A model generated the notes under the pieces. That model did not search any database, was not told where the DNA came from, and saw only the letters and a program-made list of their open reading frames with translations. The translations under genes and the position numbers were made by a program. This document shows, in pieces, positions 55,978-64,000 of a DNA stretch of 64,000 nucleotides. Within the stretch, counting starts at the first letter, position 1. Each line of letters starts with the position of its first letter. Source of the DNA: Siphonobacter curvatus (GTDB lineage Bacteria; Bacteroidota; Bacteroidia; Cytophagales; Spirosomataceae); NCBI RefSeq assembly GCF_002943425.1, contig NZ_PTRA01000004.1:248001-312000 (forward strand), in the 5' to 3' direction.

Positions 55978-56328
55978 TCAATTTGATAAGTTTTCTGATA
56001 AACGCTTGAAACGAAGATAATTCCGAGCAATACGTTGAAAATCAGCAATAGTTTCTAAATCGCTCACTTCAAAGCCATTTGACCGGAATGCGAAAGCGGT
56101 CTGCAAAGGGCGTTTAGCAAAAGACTCATCATACAGACTCATAGGTTCGATACCCACCAAATCCGCGAGCATCCGAAGCTTAGTCATAGGTATGGAGCGT
56201 TGACCATTTTCATAATAGCTTAGCTCAACCCGATTAATTTTCAGGTAACTCGACAAGTCTTGCTGCGAAAGTCCTGTGACACCACGGAGGTAAGCAATAT
56301 TATTGCCTAAGACTTTAAGCATGTCCAT
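55978..56328 (-). CDS. XRE family helix-turn-helix regulator
   Basis: A 116-residue repressor-type protein (an ATG at 56322 is also possible). The HTH is IAYLRGVTGLSQQDLSSYL then KINRVELSYYENGQRSIP, close to the XRE/Cro pattern; a short alpha-helical C-terminus follows. It starts the XRE / ImmA-IrrE / PIN operon and probably controls it. The next gene begins 16 bp after its stop. Confidence 0.9.
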   Translation of the reverse strand: MDMLKVLGNNIAYLRGVTGLSQQDLSSYLKINRVELSYYENGQRSIPMTKLRMLADLVGIEPMSLYDESFAKRPLQTAFAFRSNGFEVSDLETIADFQRIARNYLRFKRLSENLSN

Positions 56329-56493
56329 AGATATATGTGTTAAGGCTTGTTACAAATATAATCAAATTTTGCAAATGAAAGTTTCATTTATGTAACATAA
56401 ATAATTGCGAAGTGATCAGCTTTTCTACTCGTTGCACCTGCACAATCTCAAAGCGTCCGGCTTGTAGTTGTTTTGATCCGCCTAAGCATTGAG
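56329..56493. other. Promoter region of the XRE operon
   Basis: A short AT-rich segment with TTTCATTTATGTAACATAAA-like symmetry at about 56383-56400 that could be an operator; no gene. Confidence 0.35.
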
Positions 56494-56860
56494 TTAACCT
56501 TCTAGAGTACCCTTGCGTCTAGCCTGCTTCGTTCTGTTTGCCACAGTGCCTAAGACAAAGCCCCGTTTCTCTATCTCAGCCAGGGCTTTCTCGGTTCGAT
56601 CCGCCATTAGCTGCCGTTCGTACTGAGCCCTCATGCCAAGATACCAATGGTTAGGAAATTAGCTTCCGGCATATCACAATATGCGAAGTCTACTCCCGAG
56701 TCTCGAAGCGTAATGACAAAGGGGATATTCCGAGTCAACCGATCCCGTTTCTCAATGAGCAAGGTGGTTCCATAAACCTTACAGTAAGTGATAGTCGCTA
56801 GAACATGGGGCCTGTCATTTTTCTTACCAGATTAGATATCGGTGAAACTAGACTAAACCT
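56494..56860 (-). pseudogene. Broken serine recombinase (resolvase) gene, minus strand
   Basis: Read with one frameshift and an in-frame stop, this spells a serine recombinase middle part: SGKKNDRPHVLATITYCKV, LLIEKRDRLTRNIPFVITL, RDSGVDFAYCDMPEANFLTI, then after the shift RAQYERQLMADRTEKALAEI and EKRGFVLGTVANRTKQARRK. The N-terminal catalytic serine part is missing and the C-terminus stops early. The family is the resolvase/invertase-type recombinases frequent on Bacteroidota mobile elements. Confidence 0.85.
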
Positions 56861-57415
56861 CACATACTAATTCGAAAAATGTTTCGACAGTTTGTTTCTG
56901 GGCTTCGAGACCAAGACTCGACCTCCCCTGCTTAACAGTTTAGACCATTAGTATGACGAAAAGAGTTACACATATTTTAAATTATTTCATTAATTGGGCA
57001 TTCTACAGGGGTAAGCATTAATACACTAAGCTCTATAGCATTTTACAAAGATTCCTTTATAAAACGCTATAAGGTAAATAAATATAAATATTTATTATGT
57101 ATAAGATATATTCATATATATATAACTGATAAGATATATATATTTTGCTTTGCCAACCCATATTCCTTAACAAAATGTACTCCATCTCACTTTTCAAAAA
57201 TTTATCGGCTACGATATTTATATTATAAAATAATTTACTAATTAAAAATTCACTTTCAACACTTTGCGGTAAAGTAGGGGAGCCAAGGTCTTGAATTCGA
57301 AGCCAGAAATAGGCTGTTGTAAATTATACAAAGTTTAAAGGTGATATTTTGACTAGCTTAATGCACATTGAATTAGGGAATAGTAGCAGCTCAGCTACAA
57401 GCTTAACCCTTCAAG
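56861..57415. other. AT-rich spacer between inverted recombinase remnants
   Basis: About 0.55 kb, very AT-rich (57000-57370), with TATATA runs. No gene. It lies between two recombinase remnants that face away from each other. Confidence 0.35.
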
Positions 57416-57740
57416 ATCTGAGGTCAATTTTATATGCTGCGATATACCTGAAGCTCGTAAGTGAATCACTAGTATTCTGGCAACGATGGACCAACACGAG
57501 CTAATTGCTGATCGAACCAAGAAAGCCCTGGCTGAGATAGAGAAACGGGGCTTTGTGTTAGGTACTCCTGCTGACGAAACGGAGCAGACTACACGCAAAG
57601 TAGTACGGCTAGTCAGCCTAATGCCAATGGCTTCCCCCTCAGATGCAGATAGCTTTCAGATTGTACGAGTGCTAGATTTAGCTTTAAAAACTTTGCCTTA
57701 TATTAAAGTATTGAAAATCAACGTACAAATTAAACGTTGA
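57416..57740 (+). pseudogene. Broken serine recombinase gene, plus strand
   Basis: In one frame with a TGA stop at about 57460, this reads EVNFICCDIPEARK, stop, ITSILATMDQHELIADRTKK, then ALAEIEKRGFVLGTPADETEQ. It is the same conserved recombinase segment as the minus-strand copy, from the DMPEA block to the RGFVLGT block. The rest to 57740 is diverged. An ATG at 57486 opens 84 residues, but that is the remnant, not a gene of its own. Confidence 0.82.
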
Positions 57741-57882
57741 CAAGTTATTATGATAAAAAATATTAAATATTTTTGTCAATGCTTGCTTTTGCTAACGTTA
57801 TTCAGTAAATTATTATGTAGGGTTACTCAGCATCTCTTGCTCATTTATTCAATTCTTTCCCTTTCGCCCTCCCTTTCTTTCT
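57741..57882. other. Short AT-rich spacer
   Basis: AT-rich spacer between the recombinase remnant and the next open frame; nothing seen. Confidence 0.3.
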
Positions 57883-58425
57883 ATGTTCCCCTTCTTTTTC
57901 GAGACCTTAGAACTAGGTCATTCCGAACCTTTGATTTCTTCTACTTCTGACTTTGATTCTTGGGGGCTCCAAGATGTGCCAACCCTGGAGATACACTTGA
58001 AAAGTCTAACGAATGTTTTTCACGGTATGGGTTTACAGATTCACATCAATCCTGACTATGCAGGGTCTACCTGGTCAGATATTCAACTTATGAAGCAGAT
58101 GGGCTATGAAAACGATCTACTTGTGGCACACACCCACTTATTTGTTGGAGCTAAACCAGTAGAAGGATGGGCGTACAGTTATCGCTTAGGAGGAAATTTT
58201 CTTGAGCAAGCAAGAGGCAGTCGAAAACTCCGACTTCTACAGCCACGTTTGCATCGGTTCATCTACCATGACTTCAAAACTGATGTGGATGGCTATAGTA
58301 AGGCTCTATTTAAACGGCTCTGTCTAACCTACTTTGCCATATTGGCTTTGTCTCAGCCCCAGCCATCAGTGGAGCAGCAGCAGCAATTAGAACGGAGTCG
58401 TAAATTCTTTTCTTGGAATCGATAA
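57883..58425 (+). CDS. Hypothetical protein, island-borne
   Basis: A 180-residue protein I do not recognise. It has no signal peptide or membrane helix. Histidine/aromatic-rich stretches (VFHGMGLQIHINPDYAG, LVAHTHLFVGAKPVEGW) and a glutamine-rich end (PQPSVEQQQQLERSRK) are its only notable traits. It is flanked by recombinase and Abi remnants, so it may be a late arrival or itself a shortened gene. Confidence 0.5.
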   Translation: MFPFFFETLELGHSEPLISSTSDFDSWGLQDVPTLEIHLKSLTNVFHGMGLQIHINPDYAGSTWSDIQLMKQMGYENDLLVAHTHLFVGAKPVEGWAYSYRLGGNFLEQARGSRKLRLLQPRLHRFIYHDFKTDVDGYSKALFKRLCLTYFAILALSQPQPSVEQQQQLERSRKFFSWNR

Positions 58426-58609
58426 TCTCTTGAGGTACACTTGCTAGGTAAAGTATAGGAGTAAGAAAATTACGGAATGGATTTACCTAGCGTATTTTGA
58501 GGCCTTTAAAACAAAAACCAGATAGCTTGAAGAGAATTCAGGGGCTATCGGGAATAGCATATATGTAAATATATCATTATTTTTAAGCAAATACAAGTAA
58601 TAGTTTACA

Positions 58610-58918
58610 ATGAAATTTCAAGAGTTTGAACGTGTGATGTCCGTTGAGCGGATGAGTCGATATAAACTTGCCTGTCAAGGAGATACCAAAAAAGCAATGA
58701 CATTGTACCGACTTAACTTAAGGTTTTCGCAGGAGCTTTTCACCATCGTGAGCTGCTTTGAAGTCAGTTTAAGAAATAGGATCGATTCTCATTGTCAGAT
58801 AAGCTTGGGACCTCAATGTTTAAATAATGAAGCATTGAGGGACGGAAAATTTGATAATAGATTAATTGAAATCGTAGATAGTATAGTGTTAAACTTGTCA
58901 AGGTGTAAATTGATTTAG
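58610..58918 (+). pseudogene. Truncated Abi-family (AbiD/AbiF-like) gene
   Basis: The 102 encoded residues match the N-terminus of Abi_2-type abortive-infection proteins: MSVERMSRYKLACQGDTKKA, TLYRLNLRFSQELFTIVSCF, EVSLRNRID. Intact relatives are more than twice as long and continue into an RxxxxH-type HEPN-like end. Here the frame stops at 58918 and the following sequence is AT-rich and closed in all frames, so the gene is cut short. Confidence 0.7.
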
Positions 58919-59407
58919 AATCATTCATTGTTTAATATATTATACAAACAATGAAAATTTATTATTAATTTAAGCAAAAAAAACTTGCATAAGTATAAAC
59001 TATTTCAACATTATAGGGTATATGCCTAGAATATATAAAATTAAATATTGTGAGGTATATTAACCAATACATTCTTAAAACATAAAGAAGGTATAAATAT
59101 CGAGGCCATGAGCAAAAGAGAGTTTATCGAATTTCGAGATCATTTATTATATTAATTAAGTTCATAGTTATTAATTAAGAATATATATTCTAGTTTAACG
59201 GTAATTAAAAAAACTAATTGGGTTTTTACAATATTTAAATCATAAATAAAATATCATTTATAATTTATTTTTAAACTATTTTTTACATACAAAATCACTT
59301 AGCAATACAGATAATTACAATATTATTAAATTTACGATAAACAATATTAAACATAAATCAAAAAAATAATATTTCACTATTAGTGTTCCTAATTAATTTT
59401 TTTAGAT
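58919..59407. other. Very AT-rich spacer before the helicase operon
   Basis: About 0.49 kb, roughly four fifths A+T by eye, with TTAATTAAT-type symmetry near 59150-59180. No gene. It should carry the promoter of the large defence operon. Confidence 0.4.
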
Positions 59408-62239
59408 ATGCATTATTACGAATGGAACAATATAATTGGGAATTATCTCTTTAACAGAAACAAAGCAGGTTTGCCAATATATATTGCATTAAATAAAGAT
59501 CAAATTATCAATTTAGGCATACAAAATACTGACTTGTCTAGAAACGAAGTATGGCAAGATTTTGTAAGGGCCATCCAATCACAAGGAGGAAGAAACTCAA
59601 GCTTGATTGAAAAAATTGAAACAACATTGGGATCTGGTAGTTGGGAAAGTAGAGATCCAGTTACTAGGAAACTTATTAAATCAAATTATCCACCTTGCTT
59701 AACATTACTAGTTACATCGGTATTACCACTGACTGAAGAAACATTTGATTTCTCAATTAATGGCAACAATTACCATGATAGAGCAAATAAGTTCTTTGCT
59801 CAACATAGTCTCCCATATGTACAAAGGCAGGACAAAAGGATGAATTGGAACAAAGCTTGGGAAAATTTAAGTGATTGGGCATTGCGGATAAAGCAAGGAG
59901 AAATGGGAATATTCGATTCTAAAAATTTTGCTAGTAACTATTATATATACGTAGGTAAAGCATTTTCTCAATGTTTAATACAACCACGTCTCTTTCAACA
60001 GCTTCCTAAATTATTTGAAAAAGCAGAACTCATACCCGACCAAATATTATCCAGTAGCGTAATTAAAGAGTTACTCATTAAATATGGGAACGAATTAGCA
60101 CTATCTGATAAAACTAAAGAATTGATCTCGATTGATAAAGATGAACTAGGCCAGTTCATTCGAGGTACCATTCAACAAAACCAAGAAAATTGGAATGGCG
60201 AGAGTAACTTGGATTCTGCGACATCTGGGTGGACAATTGGAGGTTTACGTTTAACATTTAAAGATCCCCAACACACTAATTTTATATTAAAACTTAATTA
60301 TCGCTTCAAGTCCAAAGCAAATTTAGACTATCCCGAAAGCCTACGATTTGAAGTACCTGGCCAAGAAGAAGTTAGTTGTCAAGAGGTAACTGACGGTTGG
60401 TCTAACGAAATGTTTATACCATTTAATCAGGATGGGTATTCATTATCTAGCCCAGCTAATCGATGGAAAGCCCGTACAGTCAAACGATCACATAGAGTAT
60501 GGCTTTTTACCCGGGGAAATAGCGTCGGTTTAAATGGTAATACTTGGATCGAAACGGATGTAATTGCTCGTAATCAATCGGAAATGTATCTCCTTTATGA
60601 CCGTGCACATTTATCCAAAGACAAAGTAAAATTTGAGCTATGGAAAAAGCACTTCTCTGAAGGTCTCTTTAAAGAAGTGACCGAACGTGAATTAGATGGT
60701 ATCCCGCATGGCTATTCGCTTTTTAAGTTCAGCCGAGCTTCACAGCCTCTATCTTGGCTTTCCCATCTAACTTTTCCTATAGATAAGCGAATCGAACTAG
60801 TTGGAGGCTTAAAATTAAGCTATGGTGTATATTATGCTCTTGAACTTCCAAAAGTTACAATCATAGGGGAAACGGGACAGGAAAAGTTGCAAGCTCTACT
60901 AGAGAATGAAAGGACAATCAATCTGCATCGACACGAACCAGAGAATACTGTATTTTGCTTTCCAAACGATTTTCCCTTAGACGTACGATTCCAACTTCAA
61001 ATTGTCGACGAAGCAGTAAAGACTACAATTAGCTATTGCTTTGCCGAATCAATAACCCTGTCTACGGATAAAGACGATTTGCCTTGTTGGAACAAAATGG
61101 GTGAGCTTTGTAAAAAAAATAACGCTGACAAATATGAACAAGGTTTACTAACAACAGGTGTTGAATATGCGTATCAAGAAAGCTATTTATGGAATTTTCT
61201 ACCGGGATATGCTGTAAGTGCTTCAAAACCAGCTTATTTAATTAATTCATCAGATAAGCCATTCGATGAATTGCTAAATTATTTGTCTGCTCGTAAAGAA
61301 TCCTCTATACAGCAGTTTTCAACGGCATTTGAATTATTTTCCTCTAAGCGTTTTCATGGCGATGACGGGCTTTCAACGGGTCAATATAAGAGACGCTCGT
61401 TAGAAATGATGAGAGCCTTAGGGCATATTGAGTACGACGATGTTCATAATAAAATATGGATTAATTCTTCTCGATTAATACCTTTACCAGCTAGACGAGG
61501 ACGACGAGCATTATTAACAGGGTTCCGATCAAACGAATTGATAGCCTTATTACGAGAGGTAGCTGATCAATTCAATGTGTCGATTAGCGTTGAAAATCAT
61601 CCCTCCCGCTATCAGAATTACCTTCTTCCATCTGCAATCATACTTATTGCAGATGGGCCCGCTGAATCACTTTGCGGACAAAAGGCGATTGAACAAGTAG
61701 CGGCTCAACTCAATATACCTTATGATATATCAAATCTACCTCAGTTCGGTCTGTTAAGCCTATCAGCCAGCTTATCGGAGTATGAATTACAAATCTTAGC
61801 CACCCCAGAAGACGCAACACTAATGAGCTATTGCGCCTACCCGTTTAAAATAGAAACATTGAATTTTAGTGGTGAAGTATCCACGTTTGATCCAGAATTC
61901 GCTTTAGTTGAATACAAACTTAAGAAATGGGACCGCCGAGTATACTTATGGAAAGAGGGGCAGAGTTATCGTGTTGATCGACGATGGAGTTCCTATTATT
62001 ATTTGCATAAATTAAACCGTCATGTCGTTCAAGTGGATGCCCAAACAGGGGATTTACTTATCCCCTTTAGTCTACCACTACCCCAGCACTTTGCTCGGGC
62101 CTTTACTTTGATGAGTGGTAAAGCTCCCGATGTAATACGGCGAACTGATATTCACAGTAGTAAATCCATAAAGTACAATCGGTATGAGCATTCTGGTAAT
62201 TTATTAGCCAATAACTTTTTAACCCGGTTGGGCCAATAA
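59408..62239 (+). CDS. Large protein of unknown fold, DruH-like by position
   Basis: A 943-residue cytoplasmic protein with no signal peptide, membrane helix or motif I can name. It opens MHYYEWNNIIGNYLFNRNKA, and the N-terminal ~300 residues look helical. A middle part is beta-rich (GWTIGGLRLTFKDPQHTNFI, AHLSKDKVKFELWKKHF). The C-terminal ~250 residues contain a winged-helix-like segment (RRSLEMMRALGHIEYDDVHNKIWI) and end in RRVYLWKEGQSYRVDRRWSS and beyond. The helicase gene begins 12 bp after its stop. A ~900-1000-residue protein directly before a DruE-like helicase is the layout of Druantia type III (DruH then DruE), so DruH is the best guess; sequence identity is not shown. Confidence 0.8.
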   Translation: MHYYEWNNIIGNYLFNRNKAGLPIYIALNKDQIINLGIQNTDLSRNEVWQDFVRAIQSQGGRNSSLIEKIETTLGSGSWESRDPVTRKLIKSNYPPCLTLLVTSVLPLTEETFDFSINGNNYHDRANKFFAQHSLPYVQRQDKRMNWNKAWENLSDWALRIKQGEMGIFDSKNFASNYYIYVGKAFSQCLIQPRLFQQLPKLFEKAELIPDQILSSSVIKELLIKYGNELALSDKTKELISIDKDELGQFIRGTIQQNQENWNGESNLDSATSGWTIGGLRLTFKDPQHTNFILKLNYRFKSKANLDYPESLRFEVPGQEEVSCQEVTDGWSNEMFIPFNQDGYSLSSPANRWKARTVKRSHRVWLFTRGNSVGLNGNTWIETDVIARNQSEMYLLYDRAHLSKDKVKFELWKKHFSEGLFKEVTERELDGIPHGYSLFKFSRASQPLSWLSHLTFPIDKRIELVGGLKLSYGVYYALELPKVTIIGETGQEKLQALLENERTINLHRHEPENTVFCFPNDFPLDVRFQLQIVDEAVKTTISYCFAESITLSTDKDDLPCWNKMGELCKKNNADKYEQGLLTTGVEYAYQESYLWNFLPGYAVSASKPAYLINSSDKPFDELLNYLSARKESSIQQFSTAFELFSSKRFHGDDGLSTGQYKRRSLEMMRALGHIEYDDVHNKIWINSSRLIPLPARRGRRALLTGFRSNELIALLREVADQFNVSISVENHPSRYQNYLLPSAIILIADGPAESLCGQKAIEQVAAQLNIPYDISNLPQFGLLSLSASLSEYELQILATPEDATLMSYCAYPFKIETLNFSGEVSTFDPEFALVEYKLKKWDRRVYLWKEGQSYRVDRRWSSYYYLHKLNRHVVQVDAQTGDLLIPFSLPLPQHFARAFTLMSGKAPDVIRRTDIHSSKSIKYNRYEHSGNLLANNFLTRLGQ

Positions 62240-62251
62240 CAACGTTTGATT

Positions 62252-64000
62252 ATGATTGATCCTATATTTGCCTTTGATACCATACGGGAAAATTTTATCA
62301 AATATGTCAGAACCGCTTTTCGCACTCGATTTGCAAGTGTAGAATCTGAACGAAACAGTTTGTTACAAAATGAAGGGTTATTTTATCGTGAACCCTGGAT
62401 TGAATCACTGCCTGATTATACAAAAAGTCGTAAAACTGTTTCTCAATTAACGAGTGATGATCTTCCAACACTTTCGGATAGACAGCAAACAATCTTTCAA
62501 CAATTAGTTAGTAAGGGATTATTTCCTAATACAAATGAGTTGTATAAGCATCAGACACACATGCTTAAGACAGCCCTGCTAGGCGAGAAACACTGCGTCA
62601 TTACAACAGGAACTGGTTCTGGAAAGACGGAATCATTTCTATTGCCTTTGTTTGCACAGTTGTCAAAGGAACTAGCTCAATTTCCGCCTGTCAACACTTA
62701 TGACCAAAACACTTGGTGGAAAAGCTCGGCCGAAGGCGGACTAAGCAATAGCTTATGCGTTGATAAGACTACGTTTATGCTAAGCCCTAGAGCTCAACAG
62801 CGGGGTAATGAAAATAGCCAAGTTCGTCCAGCTGCTATGCGAGCATTAATTCTCTATCCAATGAATGCGCTGATTGAAGATCAAATGACCCGTCTTAGAC
62901 GAGCACTAGATTCAGATGAAGTGCGAACTTGGCTAGCGGAAACCACACACGGCAATCGTCTATATTTTGGTCGATACAATAGTAGTACGCCTATAGCCGG
63001 TGACCTACAGAAAATTGATGAAAACGGTCAGTGTTTAGTCAACACAGCGAAATTAAAGAGTTTGCGGGAGCAGCTACGGTCAATAGACGATGCTGCTCAA
63101 AAAATAGAGGAGTATATTCTTCATGAAAAACTAGCTGATGAAAATCCACATGAACTGAGGTCGTTTTTTCCTCGGCTGGATGGAGCTGAAATGAGAAGTC
63201 GATTTGACATGCAATGCAGCCCACCAGATATCCTGATTACTAATTTTTCCATGCTAAGTATAATGCTTATGCGGGAAATAGATTCACCTATTTTTGATAA
63301 AACTCGGGATTGGCTAGCTTCTGACAGTAACAATATTTTTCATTTAATAGTAGATGAATTACATCTATATCGAGGCACTGAAGGTACTGAAGTAGCTTAC
63401 TTAATGAGACTTTTTCTTGATCGTTTAGGACTCTCGCCTAATCATCCTCAACTCCGTATTTTAGCCTCTAGTGCTTCAATCGATGATGGAGAAAAAAAAG
63501 CTGAAAGTCAGCAATTTCTTCGCGACTTTTTCGGCACTACCGAACGAGATTTTGAAATTATCAGCAACAAAATAGAAATTGATTCACCTGCTAATTTTAC
63601 TAATTCATTACCCTCCGAGCCATTTATAGCAATAACGGAAGCTTTTGATAGCTTAATACAATCTAGGCTTACTGTTGAAGAGATTAAAAGTCAATCTAGT
63701 TTCAATAGTATAGCTGAACAGGTGGCAAAACAACTTGCGGATTGGGCAGGAATTTCCATAACTTCAAGTGTAGGCATAAAGCAACTATTAGATGTTCTGG
63801 TGAGTCCGTCTTTACAACTTAAAGAACGGCTTCAAGCCGCATGCAATGTTAAAGGGCATTCGCGCGCAGTCGCATTAACCGACCTCAATGGCACATCAGC
63901 TTTTCCAAGTTTTGCTGACCAATTGTTCAGTCGGACTTTAAATTCTGATGTTCAAAAGCTAGCTGTGCGTGGTGTGTTACTATTACGAGGGTTATTAGAT
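62252..64000 (+). CDS. Large SF2 helicase, DruE-like, N-terminal 583 residues (cut by window edge)
   Basis: An open frame from the ATG at 62252 (MIDPIFAFDTIRENFIKYVR) runs off the right edge with no stop. It is a DExH helicase of the very large DUF1998-linked type: an N-terminal segment REPWIESLPDYTKS, HQTHMLKTALLG, Walker A TGTGSGKTES (Lys125), ALILYPMNALIEDQMTRLRR (motif Ia), GNRLYFGRYNSSTPIAG, PPDILITNFSMLSIML (motif Ib), DELH Walker B (368-371) in HLIVDELHLYRGTEGTE, and RILASSASI (motif III). This series is typical of DruE in Druantia anti-phage systems; related helicases occur in DISARM and Dpd systems. It overlaps nothing and follows its partner by 12 bp. Confidence 0.88.
   Translation, partial: MIDPIFAFDTIRENFIKYVRTAFRTRFASVESERNSLLQNEGLFYREPWIESLPDYTKSRKTVSQLTSDDLPTLSDRQQTIFQQLVSKGLFPNTNELYKHQTHMLKTALLGEKHCVITTGTGSGKTESFLLPLFAQLSKELAQFPPVNTYDQNTWWKSSAEGGLSNSLCVDKTTFMLSPRAQQRGNENSQVRPAAMRALILYPMNALIEDQMTRLRRALDSDEVRTWLAETTHGNRLYFGRYNSSTPIAGDLQKIDENGQCLVNTAKLKSLREQLRSIDDAAQKIEEYILHEKLADENPHELRSFFPRLDGAEMRSRFDMQCSPPDILITNFSMLSIMLMREIDSPIFDKTRDWLASDSNNIFHLIVDELHLYRGTEGTEVAYLMRLFLDRLGLSPNHPQLRILASSASIDDGEKKAESQQFLRDFFGTTERDFEIISNKIEIDSPANFTNSLPSEPFIAITEAFDSLIQSRLTVEEIKSQSSFNSIAEQVAKQLADWAGISITSSVGIKQLLDVLVSPSLQLKERLQAACNVKGHSRAVALTDLNGTSAFPSFADQLFSRTLNSDVQKLAVRGVLLLRGLLD

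Noticed and set aside
57486-57740. 84-residue open frame as an independent gene
   Set aside because: Its first half is the conserved tail of a serine recombinase whose upstream part continues in the same frame past a stop codon.
62252-64000. DISARM drmA helicase
   Set aside because: The motif series and N-terminal segment fit DruE-type helicases better, and no drmB, drmC or methyltransferase gene is visible; the right edge prevents certainty.
1-64000. CRISPR array, tRNA or rRNA genes
   Set aside because: No regularly spaced direct repeats and no tRNA- or rRNA-like sequence were seen on either strand.

Overview
The window comes from a Bacteroidota chromosome, most likely order Cytophagales (Spirosoma/Siphonobacter-like). 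The evidence is two SusC/SusD pairs, an ECF sigma/FecR/STN-transducer cascade, a type IX secretion C-terminal sorting domain, Bacteroidota-type lipoprotein signals, and genes without clear Shine-Dalgarno sites. The placement is inferred from gene content; no rRNA or tRNA gene was seen.

Region 1 (1-34.8 kb, moderate GC, compact) looks like ordinary chromosome for scavenging polymers and sugars. A Gfo/Idh/MocA oxidoreductase (cut by the left edge) and a sugar isomerase lie beside a SusD/SusC pair and a secreted GH5 glycanase, followed by a PQQ dehydrogenase fused to cytochrome c. Next come a GNAT and a MarR-GNAT fusion, a kelch/DUF1080 pair, a DUF72 protein, a Tat-exported phospholipase C and an AraC regulator. 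A second uptake locus reads on the minus strand as sigma factor, FecR, STN-SusC, SusD, lipoprotein and M14 peptidase. After it come a VOC protein, a GlxA-type regulator, a Cthe_2159-like lipoprotein, a general-stress flavin-binding protein and an acyltransferase.

Region 2 (34.8-46.6 kb) is looser and partly decayed. It holds a class II Fic protein with an operator-like repeat cluster over its start, a T9SS-secreted SASA esterase with two near-identical 109-residue units, a broken GH13 gene, a LamG/DUF1080-like protein, a serine hydrolase with a membrane AraC regulator, and long gene-poor stretches with fragments.

Region 3 (46.6-64 kb, clearly AT-richer) reads as a defence island. In order it carries: a MazG plus PD-(D/E)XK-DUF2075 helicase pair; inverted IS3 orfA remnants; an operon of an MBL-fold hydrolase, one polypeptide carrying E2-like, E1-like and JAB/JAMM domains, and a four-helix membrane protein; an XRE / ImmA-IrrE / PIN module; an inverted pair of broken serine recombinases; an unknown gene and a truncated Abi gene; and, running off the right edge, a 943-residue unknown protein followed by a very large SF2 helicase that resembles Druantia type III (DruH-DruE).

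The best candidate for an undescribed system is the MBL / E2-E1-JAB / 4TM operon at 50175-54384. It has ubiquitin-like conjugation and deconjugation chemistry in one chain, no CD-NTase and no visible ubiquitin-like protein, and an MBL partner whose flexible tail ends in glycine 4 bp before the conjugation gene.
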